Source of the DNA: Jannaschia seohaensis
Lineage (GTDB): Bacteria > Pseudomonadota > Alphaproteobacteria > Rhodobacterales > Rhodobacteraceae
Length of the DNA: 64,000 nucleotides
Assembly (NCBI RefSeq): GCF_900116765.1
Contig: NZ_UETC01000004.1
Span: 1-64,000, forward strand
Direction of reading: 5' to 3'
This document shows, one piece after another, positions 17,059 to 25,924 of this stretch (position 1 is the stretch's first letter; every line of letters starts with the position of its first letter). Under the pieces are notes generated by a model that worked only from the letters and a program-made list of their open reading frames with translations, searched no databases and was not told the DNA's origin. Both the position numbers and the translations under genes were made by a program.

Positions 17059-17361
17059 TCAGGCCTTGTTGCCTTCGACCACGCGGTCCTTCATCAGATG
17101 TGAGGGCCGGAAGGTGAGCACGCGGCGCGGCGGGATCGGCGCCTCTTCGCCGGTCTTCGGATTGCGGCCGACTCGGGCCGACTTGTCGCGGGTCGAGAAC
17201 GTGCCGAAGCCCGAGATCTTGACCTGCTCCCCGGCCACGAGCGCATCCGAGACATGCTGCAAAACCGAGGCGACCAGTGTCGCGCTCTCGTTGCGGCTAA
17301 GTCCTACTTCGCGGAACACGGCCTCGCTCAGGTCCATCCGCGTCATTGTTTTACCGGCCAT
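17059..17361 (-). CDS. ihfA: integration host factor subunit alpha
   Basis: A 100-residue DNA-bending protein. The chosen start ([19 protein letters not shown] at 17359-17361) has GGGAGG 8 bp upstream; a longer frame to 17394 adds residues not found in the family. Hallmarks are '[20 protein letters not shown]' and '[20 protein letters not shown]', the beta-arm that intercalates DNA. It works with IHF-beta in DNA bending for transcription, replication and recombination. Last but one of the DUF177-rpmF-plsX-fabH-ihfA-merR block, although 131 bp separate it from fabH. Confidence 0.95.
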   Translation of the reverse strand: MAGKTMTRMDLSEAVFREVGLSRNESATLVASVLQHVSDALVAGEQVKISGFGTFSTRDKSARVGRNPKTGEEAPIPPRRVLTFRPSHLMKDRVVEGNKA

Positions 17362-17492
17362 CCCTAACCTCCCAGTCGATTTCATCAACCGCACCCTCTA
17401 CCATGTTGCCAAGACCCAAAGCGGTGTCAATGCCGAGGCTTAGGGCGCGAAGTTCATGCGTGGGACCAAAGCGGGAACGCGCGTGATCCTGC

Positions 17493-18464
17493 CTACCAGC
17501 GCAGCAGAATCGCGCCCCAGGCAAGCCCGCCGCCGATGGCTTCGGTCACGGTCAGGTCGCCTCGGCGCAATTCGCCCCGTTCCTGCGCGACCGACATCGC
17601 CAGGGGAATCGATGCGGCCGAGGTATTGCCGTGGTCCTGCACGGTCACCACGATTTTCCCCATCGGCAGGTTCAGCTTTGCCGCCGTGCGGGAGATGATG
17701 CGGATATTCGCCTGATGCGGCACGAGCCGGTCGATCTGATCGGCGGTCACGCCGCCCTTGGCCATCACGTCGATCGTCGATTGGGCCAGCTTCTCGACGG
17801 CGTGGCGGAAGACTTCCTTGCCCGCCATGATTAGGTGGCCTGTCGTTTGCGACGAGGACACGCCCCCCGAGACCTGCAGAATCTCGCGGTGCCGTCCGTC
17901 GGAATGGAGATCCGTCGCCAGAATGCCGCGATCGGCGGGGGTGCCTTCGCCTTCGCCCGCCTCCAGCACCAGCGCGCCGGCGCCGTCGCCGAACAGAACG
18001 CAGGTGGAGCGGTCCTGCCAGTTCATGATGCGGCTGAAGGTTTCGGCGCCGATGACGAGCACCCGTTCCGCCTGGCCCGACAGGATCAGCGCGTTGGCGT
18101 TCGCCAGCGCATAGACGAAGCCCGCGCAGACCGCTTGAACGTCGAAGGCGAAGCCGCGGGTCATGCCCAGCTTTTGCTGCACGATCGTGGCCGTCGCCGG
18201 AAAGGTGAGGTCGGGCGTGGAGGTGGCCAGGACGATGGTGTCGATCTCATCCGGCTCCAACCCGGCGTTGGCGAGGGCCGCCTTGGCCGCCTCGGTGGCG
18301 AGATCCGAAGTCGTTTGCCCCTCTTCGGCGAAATGGCGCCGCTCGATGCCCGAGCGGGCGCGGATCCATTCGTCGGAGGTTTCCAGAAAGCCGGCGAACC
18401 ATTCGTTGGGGACGACCCGTTCGGGCAGATAGTGGCCGACGCCTCGGACGATAGCGCGCTTCAT
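17493..18464 (-). CDS. fabH: beta-ketoacyl-ACP synthase III
   Basis: A 323-residue KAS III starting MKRAIVRGVGHYLPERVVPN. The catalytic triad is visible: Cys in 'DVQAVCAGFVYAL', His in 'RLVPHQANIRII' and Asn in 'VQDHGNTSAASIPLA'. It condenses acetyl-CoA with malonyl-ACP to start fatty acid synthesis. The start overlaps the plsX stop by 4 bp (ATGA), so plsX and fabH are translationally coupled. A longer in-frame start upstream lies inside plsX and is unlikely. Confidence 0.97.
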   Translation of the reverse strand: MKRAIVRGVGHYLPERVVPNEWFAGFLETSDEWIRARSGIERRHFAEEGQTTSDLATEAAKAALANAGLEPDEIDTIVLATSTPDLTFPATATIVQQKLGMTRGFAFDVQAVCAGFVYALANANALILSGQAERVLVIGAETFSRIMNWQDRSTCVLFGDGAGALVLEAGEGEGTPADRGILATDLHSDGRHREILQVSGGVSSSQTTGHLIMAGKEVFRHAVEKLAQSTIDVMAKGGVTADQIDRLVPHQANIRIISRTAAKLNLPMGKIVVTVQDHGNTSAASIPLAMSVAQERGELRRGDLTVTEAIGGGLAWGAILLRW

Positions 18465-19564
18465 TCCTGGGTCTCCTTTGCCCGGGTCGCCGAAGCGATG
18501 CGGGACTTCAGACGCTCCGAAAAGCCGGAGCGCGACAAGTTCCAAGCGAGATCCAGGGCGGCGGCCACCCCGGTCTCGTCCGCTGAGCCGTGGGATTTCA
18601 CCACGGTCCCGTTGAGGCCCAGGAAGACGCCACCATTCACCCGCCTGGGGTCGATCCGCTTGGAGAGGCGCTTGAGCGAGCCCATCGCCAGCAGCGCCGC
18701 GATCTTCGACAGGGGCGTGGCGCTGAACGCCTCGCCCAGCATGTCGCGGACGAAGCGGGCCGTGCCCTCGCCCGTCTTGAGCGCCACGTTGCCGGTGAAG
18801 CCGTCGGTGACGATGACGTCGGCGGTGTCGCCTGGGATATCGCCGCCCTCAATGAAGCCCACATAGGAAAATCCTGCCGCGCCCGCATTGGCTTCGATCA
18901 GGTCCGACGCTTCCTTGAGTTCGGCCCGGCCCTTGGTCTCTTCGGTGCCGACATTCAGCAGACCGATACGCGGGCGCTCCAGGCCCAGACCGTTTCGGGC
19001 GTAGGAACTGCCCATCAGCGCGTATTGCAGCAGATCGTCCGGGTCGGCCCGGATATCGGCGCCGACATCCAGCATCACGTTGAAGCCCCCCGCGCTGCGC
19101 GAGGGCCAGAGCACTGCGATGGCGGGCCGCTGCACGCCCGGCAGCTTGCGCAGCCGGATCATCGAGACCGCCATGAGCGCGCCGGTATTGCCGCAGGACA
19201 CGCAGACATCCGCTTCGCCGGTGCGCACCGACTCGACGGCGGACCACATCGAGCTGTCCTTGCCCTGGCGGACGATCTGGCTCGGCTTGTCGTCCATCCG
19301 AACGACGCCGTCGGCATGGCGGATCGTCACGTGATCGGAGAGGCCGCGACGCTTGGCGATCAGGGCCGAGAGCACGGCGGAGTCGCCATGCACGATGAAT
19401 CGCATCGCGGGCGTGTGCCGAATGGCGCGGGCCAAGCCCGCGACCACGGCCTCCGGCCCGAGATCGCCGCCCATCGCATCGACGGACAACACGCCGGAGG
19501 CTGGCCTGATGCCCGCTCCGGTGCCGTCCCCGTCAGCTGGCATCCGGCCTGTCCCCCCGCTCAT
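18461..19564 (-). CDS. plsX: phosphate acyltransferase PlsX
   Basis: A 367-residue protein. After a non-conserved 25-residue start comes 'LSVDAMGGDLGPEAVVAG', then 'RFIVHGDSAVLSALI', 'VCVSCGNTGALMAVS' and 'FTGNVALKTGEGTARFVRDM'. PlsX makes acyl-phosphate from acyl-ACP for phospholipid synthesis. The true start may be at a later codon nearer the conserved LSVDAMGGD. It lies between rpmF and fabH, the standard order. Confidence 0.96.
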   Translation of the reverse strand: MSGGTGRMPADGDGTGAGIRPASGVLSVDAMGGDLGPEAVVAGLARAIRHTPAMRFIVHGDSAVLSALIAKRRGLSDHVTIRHADGVVRMDDKPSQIVRQGKDSSMWSAVESVRTGEADVCVSCGNTGALMAVSMIRLRKLPGVQRPAIAVLWPSRSAGGFNVMLDVGADIRADPDDLLQYALMGSSYARNGLGLERPRIGLLNVGTEETKGRAELKEASDLIEANAGAAGFSYVGFIEGGDIPGDTADVIVTDGFTGNVALKTGEGTARFVRDMLGEAFSATPLSKIAALLAMGSLKRLSKRIDPRRVNGGVFLGLNGTVVKSHGSADETGVAAALDLAWNLSRSGFSERLKSRIASATRAKETQE

Positions 19565-19580
19565 GCGTTCTCGGAGTGGC

Positions 19581-19781
19581 TTACAGATCGTCCTCGAGCT
19601 CGACCGTGTCGGCCGTCACGACCTCCCGGTCGGCATAGTGGCCGCAGGCGCCGCAGACATGGTGCGGACGCTTCAACTCACCACAGTTCGGGCACTCGGC
19701 CGGGTTGCCCGGCTTCAGAAAGTCGTGCGAACGGCGGTTGTTGCGGCGGGACGGAGTGACCTTGTTCTGCGGAACGGCCAT
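19581..19781 (-). CDS. rpmF: 50S ribosomal protein L32
   Basis: A 66-residue basic protein starting [20 protein letters not shown]. Two CxxC pairs ([20 protein letters not shown]) form the zinc-ribbon-like site. A component of the large ribosomal subunit. It lies 16 bp upstream of plsX, linking ribosome and lipid synthesis genes as in most proteobacteria. Confidence 0.98.
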   Translation of the reverse strand: MAVPQNKVTPSRRNNRRSHDFLKPGNPAECPNCGELKRPHHVCGACGHYADREVVTADTVELEDDL

Positions 19782-19963
19782 GGCTCAACCTCGGGTGTTG
19801 TCGGCGGGGCCGATGCGTGGCCCGCGATGCGTTTCGGTGTTCGGACGGTCCCTATTGCCAATCCGGCCAAGGGTCCAGCGGTTTCCCGGCCCCTCGGGGA
19901 GGCGGAGCGCGCCTGATACAAGGATTCGCGCAAGATGCAAGCCCGGGGGGCCGGTGCGGCGGG

Positions 19964-20521
19964 CTATTCCTCCCTGTCCTCCTTGCCTTCCATCCGCGCC
20001 TTGAGGGCGGCGAGACCGGCGAAGGGTTTGACCTTGTCGTCGTCGAGCGGGGCCGCGCCCGCGGGGGCGGCGGTCAGGTCGATCTCTTCGGCGCCCTCGG
20101 CGCGGGGATAGGCGGGGATGGCCAGGGCCAGGGCTTCTTCCAACAGGTCACCCAGATCCAGCACGGCGGGCAGGGGCTCGATCGCGTCGTCGTCTTCTCC
20201 CATCTCGACCTCATCGCCCGTCGGCGGCGTGTAGTCGGCGGCGAAGCGGCGGGTTACGTCTTCCTCGATCCGGGTCGTGACCGGATCGGTCGTCACCCGG
20301 CAGGGTTGGACGACAGTCGCCCCGAGATGTCCCTCGACGGTCCAGTCCCGGCCCGGGCCGGGTTTCAGCACCCCTTCGAACCGCAGCTTGCGGAACACGT
20401 CCACATCCATCCGATCGGCCAGGGCTTCCAGCTGCCCCTCATCCGGGACGAGCCGGAACGGCGTGGGTTTGCGCTGCGGCAGGTCCGACAGGCGCAGCGG
20501 TTTGGACAGAATGGGCGTCAT
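19964..20521 (-). CDS. DUF177 family protein (YceD-like)
   Basis: A 185-residue acidic protein. The start at ATG 20519-20521 gives MTPILSKPLRLSDLPQRKPT, typical of the family; a longer frame to 20629 has a poor N-terminus. DUF177/YceD proteins are linked to 23S rRNA accumulation. The conserved C-terminal segment here is 'LDLGDLLEEALALAIPAYPR'; the CxxC pair found in some members is absent. It lies upstream of rpmF (182-bp spacer) and divergent from bamE. Confidence 0.85.
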   Translation of the reverse strand: MTPILSKPLRLSDLPQRKPTPFRLVPDEGQLEALADRMDVDVFRKLRFEGVLKPGPGRDWTVEGHLGATVVQPCRVTTDPVTTRIEEDVTRRFAADYTPPTGDEVEMGEDDDAIEPLPAVLDLGDLLEEALALAIPAYPRAEGAEEIDLTAAPAGAAPLDDDKVKPFAGLAALKARMEGKEDREE

Positions 20522-20629
20522 AGCGAACTCCGTCGCGCGGGGGGCGGGCTTGATGGGGGGGAACCGCGCGGGTAAGGCATAGGACCAAACGCCCGGAGGC
20601 CGCAACGGCTCCGGGAGGTGGAGGGACAC

Positions 20630-21097
20630 GTGGCCAGGACGAGACGGATGATTGGGCGCCTATCGCTCGCGGCTGTTTGCGCGGGGGGGCTCACGGCTTG
20701 CGCGGCCACGTTTCAGAACCATGGCTACGTCCCCGACGAGGCGATGCTCCAGGAAGTGATCGTGGGCGTCGATACCCGCGATTCGGTCGAGAGCCTGGTC
20801 GGACGCCCCTCGACGGCGGGTGTGCTGAGCGAGGACAACTGGTATTTCGTCCGCTCCCGCGTCCGCTCCTTCGCCTGGCGTGCGCCCGAAACCATCGAGC
20901 GGGAGCTTGTCGCTATCTCCTTCGGGGAGGACGGGACCGTCGAGAATATCGAGCGCTTCGGCCTGGAGGACGGGCGTGTCGTGACTCTGTCGCGCCGCAT
21001 CACCGATACCTCGATCCGGGATTTCGGGCTCATCCAGCAGCTTCTGCGCAACTTCGGCCGGGTCGATATTGGCGAGACGCTCGCTGCCGGCAACTGA
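20630..21097 (+). CDS. bamE: outer membrane protein assembly factor BamE
   Basis: A SmpA/OmlA-domain lipoprotein. A start at GTG 20630 (after GGAGGG) gives a lipoprotein signal, MARTRRMIGRLSLAAVCAGG, followed by the lipobox LTAC; alternatives are GTG 20618 and ATG 20648. The SmpA domain covers about residues 45-120, with 'VIVGVDTRDSVESLVGRPST' and 'WYFVRSRVRSFAWRAPE'. It is anchored in the outer membrane and assists BamA in inserting beta-barrels. It is divergent from the DUF177 gene, the usual arrangement in alphaproteobacteria. Confidence 0.88.
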   Translation: MARTRRMIGRLSLAAVCAGGLTACAATFQNHGYVPDEAMLQEVIVGVDTRDSVESLVGRPSTAGVLSEDNWYFVRSRVRSFAWRAPETIERELVAISFGEDGTVENIERFGLEDGRVVTLSRRITDTSIRDFGLIQQLLRNFGRVDIGETLAAGN

Positions 21098-21098
21098 G

Positions 21099-21595
21099 AT
21101 GGGAGGTGACACGGCCGAGCGGTATCTGCTGCGCGCGGCCGAGATCGCCGCTATGCCGGGTCAGGACAAGACCCATTTCCTGAACGCCAACGCGCGGCGG
21201 CTGAACCGGTGCCTGGGCGACGCGACCGGGCTGACGGCCGTTGGCATTCATCTGATCGAGGTCGCGCCGGGGCACGAGACCACCGAATATCACCGCCATT
21301 ATCACGAGGACGAAGCCGTCTATGTCATCTCGGGCCGCGCGACTGCGACGATCGGAGCCGAGGATATGGAGATAGGGCCGGGCGACTTCATCGGCTACCG
21401 CGCCGGGGGCTGGCCCATACCATCGTCAATACCGGGGCCGAGCCTCTCAGGCTCCTGGTGATCGGCCAGCGCCTGGGGCAGGACGAGGCGGACTATCCGC
21501 GCCTGGGCAAGCGGATCTATCGGCAGGTGGGCGTCGGCGCGGATATCGCGGACCTGGATTCCCTGATCCATCCGGTGACCGGGGCGCGGACGTGA
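21099..21595 (+). pseudogene. cupin domain protein, frameshifted
   Basis: The frame from ATG 21099 (MGGDTAERYLLRAAEIAAMP) encodes a cupin: 'PGHETTEYHRHYHEDEAVYV' holds the His/Glu metal ligands, and 'MEIGPGDFIGYRAGG' follows. It then slips at the five-G run 21405-21409. The next frame carries on sensibly with 'LAHTIVNTGAEPLRLLVIGQ' and 'DYPRLGKRIYRQVG', ending at 21595. Adding one G would give a 165-residue cupin. Either a recent frameshift or a homopolymer error. It starts just after bamE and converges on the ArsR-type gene. Confidence 0.75.
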
Positions 21596-21598
21596 GCG

Positions 21599-22276
21599 TC
21601 AGGCCGCTGGCGTGTCCTGGCTGAAGAGATTGAGCCATCCATCGGGTGTCCGGCGCCAGAGGCTCGTCACCCACATCGCTTCCTCCGGCCGTCCGGGACG
21701 GGTGAATCGCGCACGATAAGAGAGCAGGCCCAGCCCGTCCCCGGGGGCGGAGGCGCGCGGGGACTCGATGGCGTAGGACGCGATTGTCGGGCCTTGGGCC
21801 AATTGGCCGACATGGTCGTCGCGGTCCGCATAGCCGTCTGGGTAGAGGCCAAGGAAATCGGAGTGGAGCGCGGCGCGGTCGGCCTCCGCATCGCCGGCGA
21901 CGAGCGCGTCCCAGATCCCGCGCTCCGCGGCAAGAAGCTCGGCCAGCACATCGGTCGGTTCCTCGATGCGGGCCAGCAGCGATTCCAGCGCGTCCAGGTC
22001 CGGGCCGTCGAACTGCCCGAAGCTCTGCATCCAGACCGAGGCCGCGCGCAGGGCGTCCGGCTGCAACTTACACCAGACAACGCGGCCGCGCCGCTCCCGC
22101 GCGATCAGGCCCGCGCGGTCCAGGGCAGCGAGATGCTTGGAGATGGCGGCGAGCGAGATGTCGAACCCCTCCGCCACGTCGGTGACGGCCATGTCGTCCT
22201 CCAGCAGCATCGACAGGATCGCGCGGCGGGTCGGGTCCGCGAGCGCGGCGAAGACGGTGTCGAGGGACGGGGACAT
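21599..22276 (-). CDS. ArsR-type regulator fused to an NTF2-like domain
   Basis: A 225-residue protein. Residues 1-90 form an ArsR winged helix ('DTVFAALADPTRRAILSMLL', 'SLAAISKHLAALDRAGLIAR'). Residues 105-225 resemble a DUF4440/SnoaL (NTF2-like) domain ('LLAAERGIWDALVAGDAEAD', 'EAMWVTSLWRRTPDGWLNLF'). No metal-binding Cys motif is seen. A TTCAAC/GTTGAA inverted repeat 43 bp upstream may be its own operator. Confidence 0.75.
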   Translation of the reverse strand: MSPSLDTVFAALADPTRRAILSMLLEDDMAVTDVAEGFDISLAAISKHLAALDRAGLIARERRGRVVWCKLQPDALRAASVWMQSFGQFDGPDLDALESLLARIEEPTDVLAELLAAERGIWDALVAGDAEADRAALHSDFLGLYPDGYADRDDHVGQLAQGPTIASYAIESPRASAPGDGLGLLSYRARFTRPGRPEEAMWVTSLWRRTPDGWLNLFSQDTPAA

Positions 22277-22318
22277 AGAGCGGGCCGATGCCCGCCCGAG
22301 GGGCCGCGGTCAAGGATG

Positions 22319-22336
22319 TTCAACTCCGGCGTTGAA
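22319..22336. promoter_or_regulatory. inverted repeat, candidate ArsR-type operator
   Basis: TTCAAC-tccggc-GTTGAA, extended by A/T flanks (ATG..TAT). Its size and TTCAA/TTGAA half-sites resemble ArsR-family operators. It lies 43 bp before the ArsR-type gene start on the side away from the coding region. Confidence 0.4.
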
Positions 22337-22481
22337 TATGTCGCGCATGTAGGGGTGGCTCTGGTGCTGAATGGAGTGCTTCGTAACGACTTGAAAGGGC
22401 TGCGTTTCCGCAGCGCGGCGGAGCGCGTTGACTCCGTGCCTCCGGCCCCCTAGACCCTGCCGCAACATCCGTGGGGGCCAA

Positions 22482-22835
22482 ATGCCTGACGAACCCGACG
22501 ACCGCCTGCGCGCCCTCGAGGCCCGCATCGCCGCGGCCAAGGGCGGCGAGCAGAAGGACCACATGGAGGAGCACTACTCCCAGGCGCAGCTTGCCTGGCG
22601 GATGGTGATCGAGATGGTCGCGGGGCTGGGGATCGGCTTCGGCATCGGCTACGGACTCGACGTCGTCCTGGGAACGCAGCCGTTCCTGATGGTGGTGTTC
22701 ACGCTTCTCGGCTTCGTGGCCGGGGTGAAGACGATGATCGCCTCCGCCAAGGAGGTGCAGGGCAAGATCGACGCCAAGGCGGCGTTAAAGGAACCGGGCG
22801 CTGGCGCGCCGAGAGACGAGGGAAAGCATGGCTGA
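22482..22835 (+). CDS. atpI: ATP synthase protein I
   Basis: A 117-residue protein with a charged N-terminus ([20 protein letters not shown]), a first membrane helix '[20 protein letters not shown]' and a second '[20 protein letters not shown]'. AtpI helps assemble the c-ring and may aid Mg2+ uptake. First gene of the F0 operon; its 3' end overlaps the atpB start by 8 bp. The ATG at 22482 is preferred; frames starting earlier add no family-like residues. Confidence 0.92.
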   Translation: MPDEPDDRLRALEARIAAAKGGEQKDHMEEHYSQAQLAWRMVIEMVAGLGIGFGIGYGLDVVLGTQPFLMVVFTLLGFVAGVKTMIASAKEVQGKIDAKAALKEPGAGAPRDEGKHG

Positions 22836-23580
22836 ATCTGCCGAAGGCGGTCTGGTCTTCCACCCGATGGACCAGTTCATCGTGAAGCCCCTGTTCGGGG
22901 AAGCGGGCGATCCGGTGGGCATGCTGACGCTGACCAACCACACGTTTTGGCTGGCCCTGGCGGTTTTGTCGGTCGTGCTCCTGTTCGTCGTCGGCACCCG
23001 CGGGCGTGCCATCGTGCCGTCGCGGACGCAGTCGGTCGCGGAGCTCTTCTACGGCTTCGTCTATAAGATGGTGGAGGACGTGACCGGCAAGGACGCGATC
23101 CGCTATTTTCCCTACATCTTCACGCTCTTCCTGTTCATCTTCTTCGCCAACTTCCTGGCGCTGATCCCGATGAGCTATTCGCCCACCTCCATGATTGCCG
23201 TGACGGCGGTTCTGGGCTTTGGCGTGTTCTTCGCGGTGACGATCCTTGGCTTCGTCAAGAATGGCGCGTCGTTCCTGGGATTGTTCTGGGTGTCTTCGGC
23301 GCCCCTGGCCTTGCGGCCGATCCTTGCCGTGATCGAGGTGATTTCCTACTTCGTTCGCCCGGTCAGCCACTCCATTCGTCTTGCTGGCAACATCATGGCC
23401 GGTCACGCCGTGCTGAAGGTTTTCGCGGGTTTCGCAGCGATCGGTGCGGTCGCGCCCCTGGCCATCTTCGGAATCGTCGGCATCTTTGCCCTCGAAGTGC
23501 TGGTCGCCGCGATCCAGGCCTACGTGTTCACGATCCTCACCTGCGTCTACCTCAAGGACGCGTTGCATCCGCATCACTGA
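22828..23580 (+). CDS. atpB: ATP synthase F0 subunit a
   Basis: A 250-residue membrane protein. The C-terminal half holds the proton-channel helices: '[20 protein letters not shown]' with the essential Arg, and '[20 protein letters not shown]'. Together with the c-ring it conducts protons across the inner membrane. Coupled to atpI by overlap; the spacer to atpE holds a palindromic element. Confidence 0.97.
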   Translation: MAESAEGGLVFHPMDQFIVKPLFGEAGDPVGMLTLTNHTFWLALAVLSVVLLFVVGTRGRAIVPSRTQSVAELFYGFVYKMVEDVTGKDAIRYFPYIFTLFLFIFFANFLALIPMSYSPTSMIAVTAVLGFGVFFAVTILGFVKNGASFLGLFWVSSAPLALRPILAVIEVISYFVRPVSHSIRLAGNIMAGHAVLKVFAGFAAIGAVAPLAIFGIVGIFALEVLVAAIQAYVFTILTCVYLKDALHPHH

Positions 23581-23585
23581 GTTGC

Positions 23586-23612
23586 GGTGGGCATGGTGTT
23601 GCCCACCCTACG
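23586..23612. repeat. short palindromic element, copy 2 (atpB-atpE spacer)
   Basis: GGTGGGCA-tggtgt-TGCCCACC followed by CTACG. Same core as the element between groES and groEL and the one inside ccmH. In mRNA it forms an 8-bp hairpin between atpB and the highly translated atpE. Confidence 0.75.
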
Positions 23613-23647
23613 ACCATCGACAGACTTCCAACGTAAGGAGAAATACC

Positions 23648-23872
23648 ATGGAAGGCGATCTCGCTCACATCGGCGCTGGCCTGGCTGCTATCGGTTCCGG
23701 CGCTGCCGCCATCGGGGTGGGCAACGTGGCTGGCAACTTCCTCGCCGGCGCCCTGCGCAACCCCTCGGCTGCCGGCGCGCAGACCGCGACCCTGTTCATC
23801 GGCATCGCCTTCGCGGAAGCCCTGGGCATCTTCGCGTTCCTGGTGTCGCTGCTGCTGATGTTCGCGGTCTAA
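23648..23872 (+). CDS. atpE: ATP synthase F0 subunit c
   Basis: A 74-residue double-helix hairpin protein starting [20 protein letters not shown]. The polar loop 'ALRNPSA' joins the helices, and the ion-binding Glu lies in the second ('[20 protein letters not shown]'). It forms the rotating c-ring. RBS AAGGAG lies 9 bp upstream. Length is normal. Confidence 0.98.
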   Translation: MEGDLAHIGAGLAAIGSGAAAIGVGNVAGNFLAGALRNPSAAGAQTATLFIGIAFAEALGIFAFLVSLLLMFAV

Positions 23873-23954
23873 GGCCCGCAGATCATCCTTACGCTCGGCG
23901 GGCGGCCCAAGGGCCCCCGCCGCAGGACACTCAGCCGCCAAGGGGGCATAAGAC

Positions 23955-24503
23955 ATGGCCGATCCGGTCGACCCATCCAGCGCGTCCGCCTGCGTCGTCG
24001 ACGGCAGTGCCATCGGCATGCCGCAGCTTTGCGCGGACTGGTACCTGAACCAGATTTTCTGGCTGCTGGTCGCGCTGGTCGCGATTTACTTCGTCCTGAC
24101 CCGCATCGCTCTGCCGCGCGTGGGCGCGGTTCTGGCCGAGCGGTCCGGGACCATATCCAATGACTTGGCCGCCGCCGAAGACCTGAAGCGTCAGGCGGTC
24201 GATGCCGAGGCCGCCTATGAAAAGGCCCTGGCCGACGCCCGCGCCGAGGCGCAGCGCATCTCGGCGGAGGCACGTGCGGCGATCCAGGCCGATCTGAACG
24301 CCGCCATCGCGAAAGCGGACGCGCAGATCGCCGAGAAAACCGCCGAATCCGAGGCTCAGATCGCCGAGATCCGTGCGGGCGCGAGCGCATCCGTGGCCGA
24401 GGTGGCCCGCGACGTGGCCGGCGAGATCGTCCGTGCCCTCGGCGGCAAGCCCGACCAGGGCGCCATCGACGCCGCAGTCGACACCCGCGTGAAGGGGAGC
24501 TGA
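23955..24503 (+). CDS. atpF': ATP synthase F0 subunit b'
   Basis: A 182-residue protein with an N-terminal membrane helix ('[20 protein letters not shown]') followed by an Ala/Glu/Arg-rich coiled coil. The b' subunit pairs with b to form the peripheral stalk in photosynthetic bacteria and their relatives. It lies 4 bp before atpF. Confidence 0.94.
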   Translation: MADPVDPSSASACVVDGSAIGMPQLCADWYLNQIFWLLVALVAIYFVLTRIALPRVGAVLAERSGTISNDLAAAEDLKRQAVDAEAAYEKALADARAEAQRISAEARAAIQADLNAAIAKADAQIAEKTAESEAQIAEIRAGASASVAEVARDVAGEIVRALGGKPDQGAIDAAVDTRVKGS

Positions 24504-24507
24504 GCCG

Positions 24508-25068
24508 ATGATCCGCACGACCATTCCGCTGATCCTGCTCGCCAGCCCGGCCCTGGCGGCCTCGGGCGAGTATGGCTTCTTCTCGCTGCGCAATACCGAC
24601 TTCGTCGTCTCGATCGGTTTCGTCATCTTCATCGGTATCCTGGTCTACTTCAAAGTGCCGGGCCTGCTGTTGGGGATGCTCGACTCCCGCGCCGAGGGCA
24701 TCCAGAAGGATCTCGATGAGGCCCGTTCGCTGCGCGACGAAGCGACCGCGCTGTTGGCCGATTACGAGCGCAAGACCCGCGAGGCACGTGCTCAGGCCGA
24801 CGAGATCGTCGCCACCGCCAAGGCGGAGGCCGAGGCCTCCAACGTCCAGGCGCGCAAAGATCTCGAAGCCTCGGTCGAGCGTCGTCTGGCGGCGGCCGCC
24901 GACCAGATCGAGAGCGCCCGCGCCGCTGCCGTCCGCGAAGTCCGCGACGAGGCGATCCGCGTCGCCACCGCTGTGGCGGCCGATATGCTGGCCAAGCAGA
25001 CCTCGGCCTCGGACCGGGACGCGATGATCGACCGGTCGATCGAAGCTGTGCGCGAGCGGTTGCACTGA
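24508..25068 (+). CDS. atpF: ATP synthase F0 subunit b
   Basis: A 186-residue protein beginning with a signal-like segment (MIRTTIPLILLASPALA) and a membrane helix ('FVVSIGFVIFIGILVYFKVP'). A long coiled-coil stalk follows ('REAVDE'-like Ala-rich repeats, ending 'DRDAMIDRSIEAVRERLH'). Partner of b' in the peripheral stalk. Last gene of the F0 operon, followed by a terminator; F1 genes are elsewhere. Confidence 0.95.
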   Translation: MIRTTIPLILLASPALAASGEYGFFSLRNTDFVVSIGFVIFIGILVYFKVPGLLLGMLDSRAEGIQKDLDEARSLRDEATALLADYERKTREARAQADEIVATAKAEAEASNVQARKDLEASVERRLAAAADQIESARAAAVREVRDEAIRVATAVAADMLAKQTSASDRDAMIDRSIEAVRERLH

Positions 25069-25091
25069 CGACTTGGTTCGGTCTTAGAACG

Positions 25092-25114
25092 GGGCGCCTT
25101 CGGGCGCCCTTTTT
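25092..25114 (+). terminator. rho-independent terminator of the F0 operon
   Basis: GGGCGCC-ttcg-GGCGCCC followed by TTTTT, 24 bp after the atpF stop. A stable UUCG tetraloop closes the 7-bp stem. Confidence 0.95.
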
Positions 25115-25131
25115 CGTTTCGGGAGGAATGC

Positions 25132-25923
25132 ATGGACGGTTGGGGACGGATGAACCGGGCGGCTTTGGACGATGCCTATCAGGTCCGGGCCTATATCCCT
25201 GGCGGCGACGACTACCCGGCGCGATGGGCCAAAGCGGCGGCGGCCTTTCGCGCCGCGCATCCGCCGGAGACGATCCCGGTCGGCCCCGCAGCGGTGGACC
25301 TGTTCCGGCCGGAGGGGGAGGCCGCCGGGCTCATGGTCTTCGTCCATGGCGGCTATTGGCATCTCTTCGGGCGTGAGGACTGGTCGCATTTCGCCGAGGG
25401 AGGTCTGGCCCAGGGATATGCGGTGGCGATGGTCGGCTATCCGCTCGCGCCCGGCGTTCGGATTGCCGAGATCACGGCCCATGTCGCCCGGGCCATCGAC
25501 GCGGTGGCGGCTCTGGTGGAGGGGCCGATACACCTGACGGGGCATAGCGCCGGGGGCCATCTGGCGGCGCGGATGGTGATGGCCGATGCCGCGCCGTCTT
25601 GCCTGGACCGCATCGTGGCATGCGTGCCGATCAGTCCCGTCACCGACTTGCGTCCGCTTGTGGCCCTGTCGATGAACGCGGAGCTGCGGCTCGACACGGC
25701 GGAGGCCGTGGCCGAGAGCCCTTGCTTGGGGGCGCCTCTGCCGGGGCGGCGGATCGCGGTTCATGTCGGCGAAGCGGAGCGGCCGAGCTTTCACTGGCAG
25801 GCCAAGGCGCTGGCCACGGCGTGGGATGTCCCGCTGCGCATCGCCGCGGGCCGGCACCATTTCGACGTGATCGACGCGCTCCGGGATCCGGGATCGGCGC
25901 TGATGGCCGACATCCTGGGCTGA
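25132..25923 (+). CDS. alpha/beta hydrolase, kynurenine-formamidase-like
   Basis: A 263-residue alpha/beta hydrolase. The oxyanion-hole motif HGGYW lies at about residues 75-79 ('GLMVFVHGGYWHLFGRED'), and the nucleophile elbow GHSAGG at about 142-147. An Asp ('CVPISPVTDL') and a C-terminal His ('AAGRHHFDVIDAL') complete the triad. The HGGYW motif is typical of arylformamidase-like and related carboxylesterases. The substrate is not known. The ATG at 25132 follows GGAGGAATGC. Confidence 0.82.
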   Translation: MDGWGRMNRAALDDAYQVRAYIPGGDDYPARWAKAAAAFRAAHPPETIPVGPAAVDLFRPEGEAAGLMVFVHGGYWHLFGREDWSHFAEGGLAQGYAVAMVGYPLAPGVRIAEITAHVARAIDAVAALVEGPIHLTGHSAGGHLAARMVMADAAPSCLDRIVACVPISPVTDLRPLVALSMNAELRLDTAEAVAESPCLGAPLPGRRIAVHVGEAERPSFHWQAKALATAWDVPLRIAAGRHHFDVIDALRDPGSALMADILG

Positions 25924-25924
25924 G

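Noticed and set aside
21599..22276. Metal-sensing ArsR
   Set aside because: No Cys pair (such as the CxC or ELCVCDL motif) in the winged helix; metal sensing is not supported.
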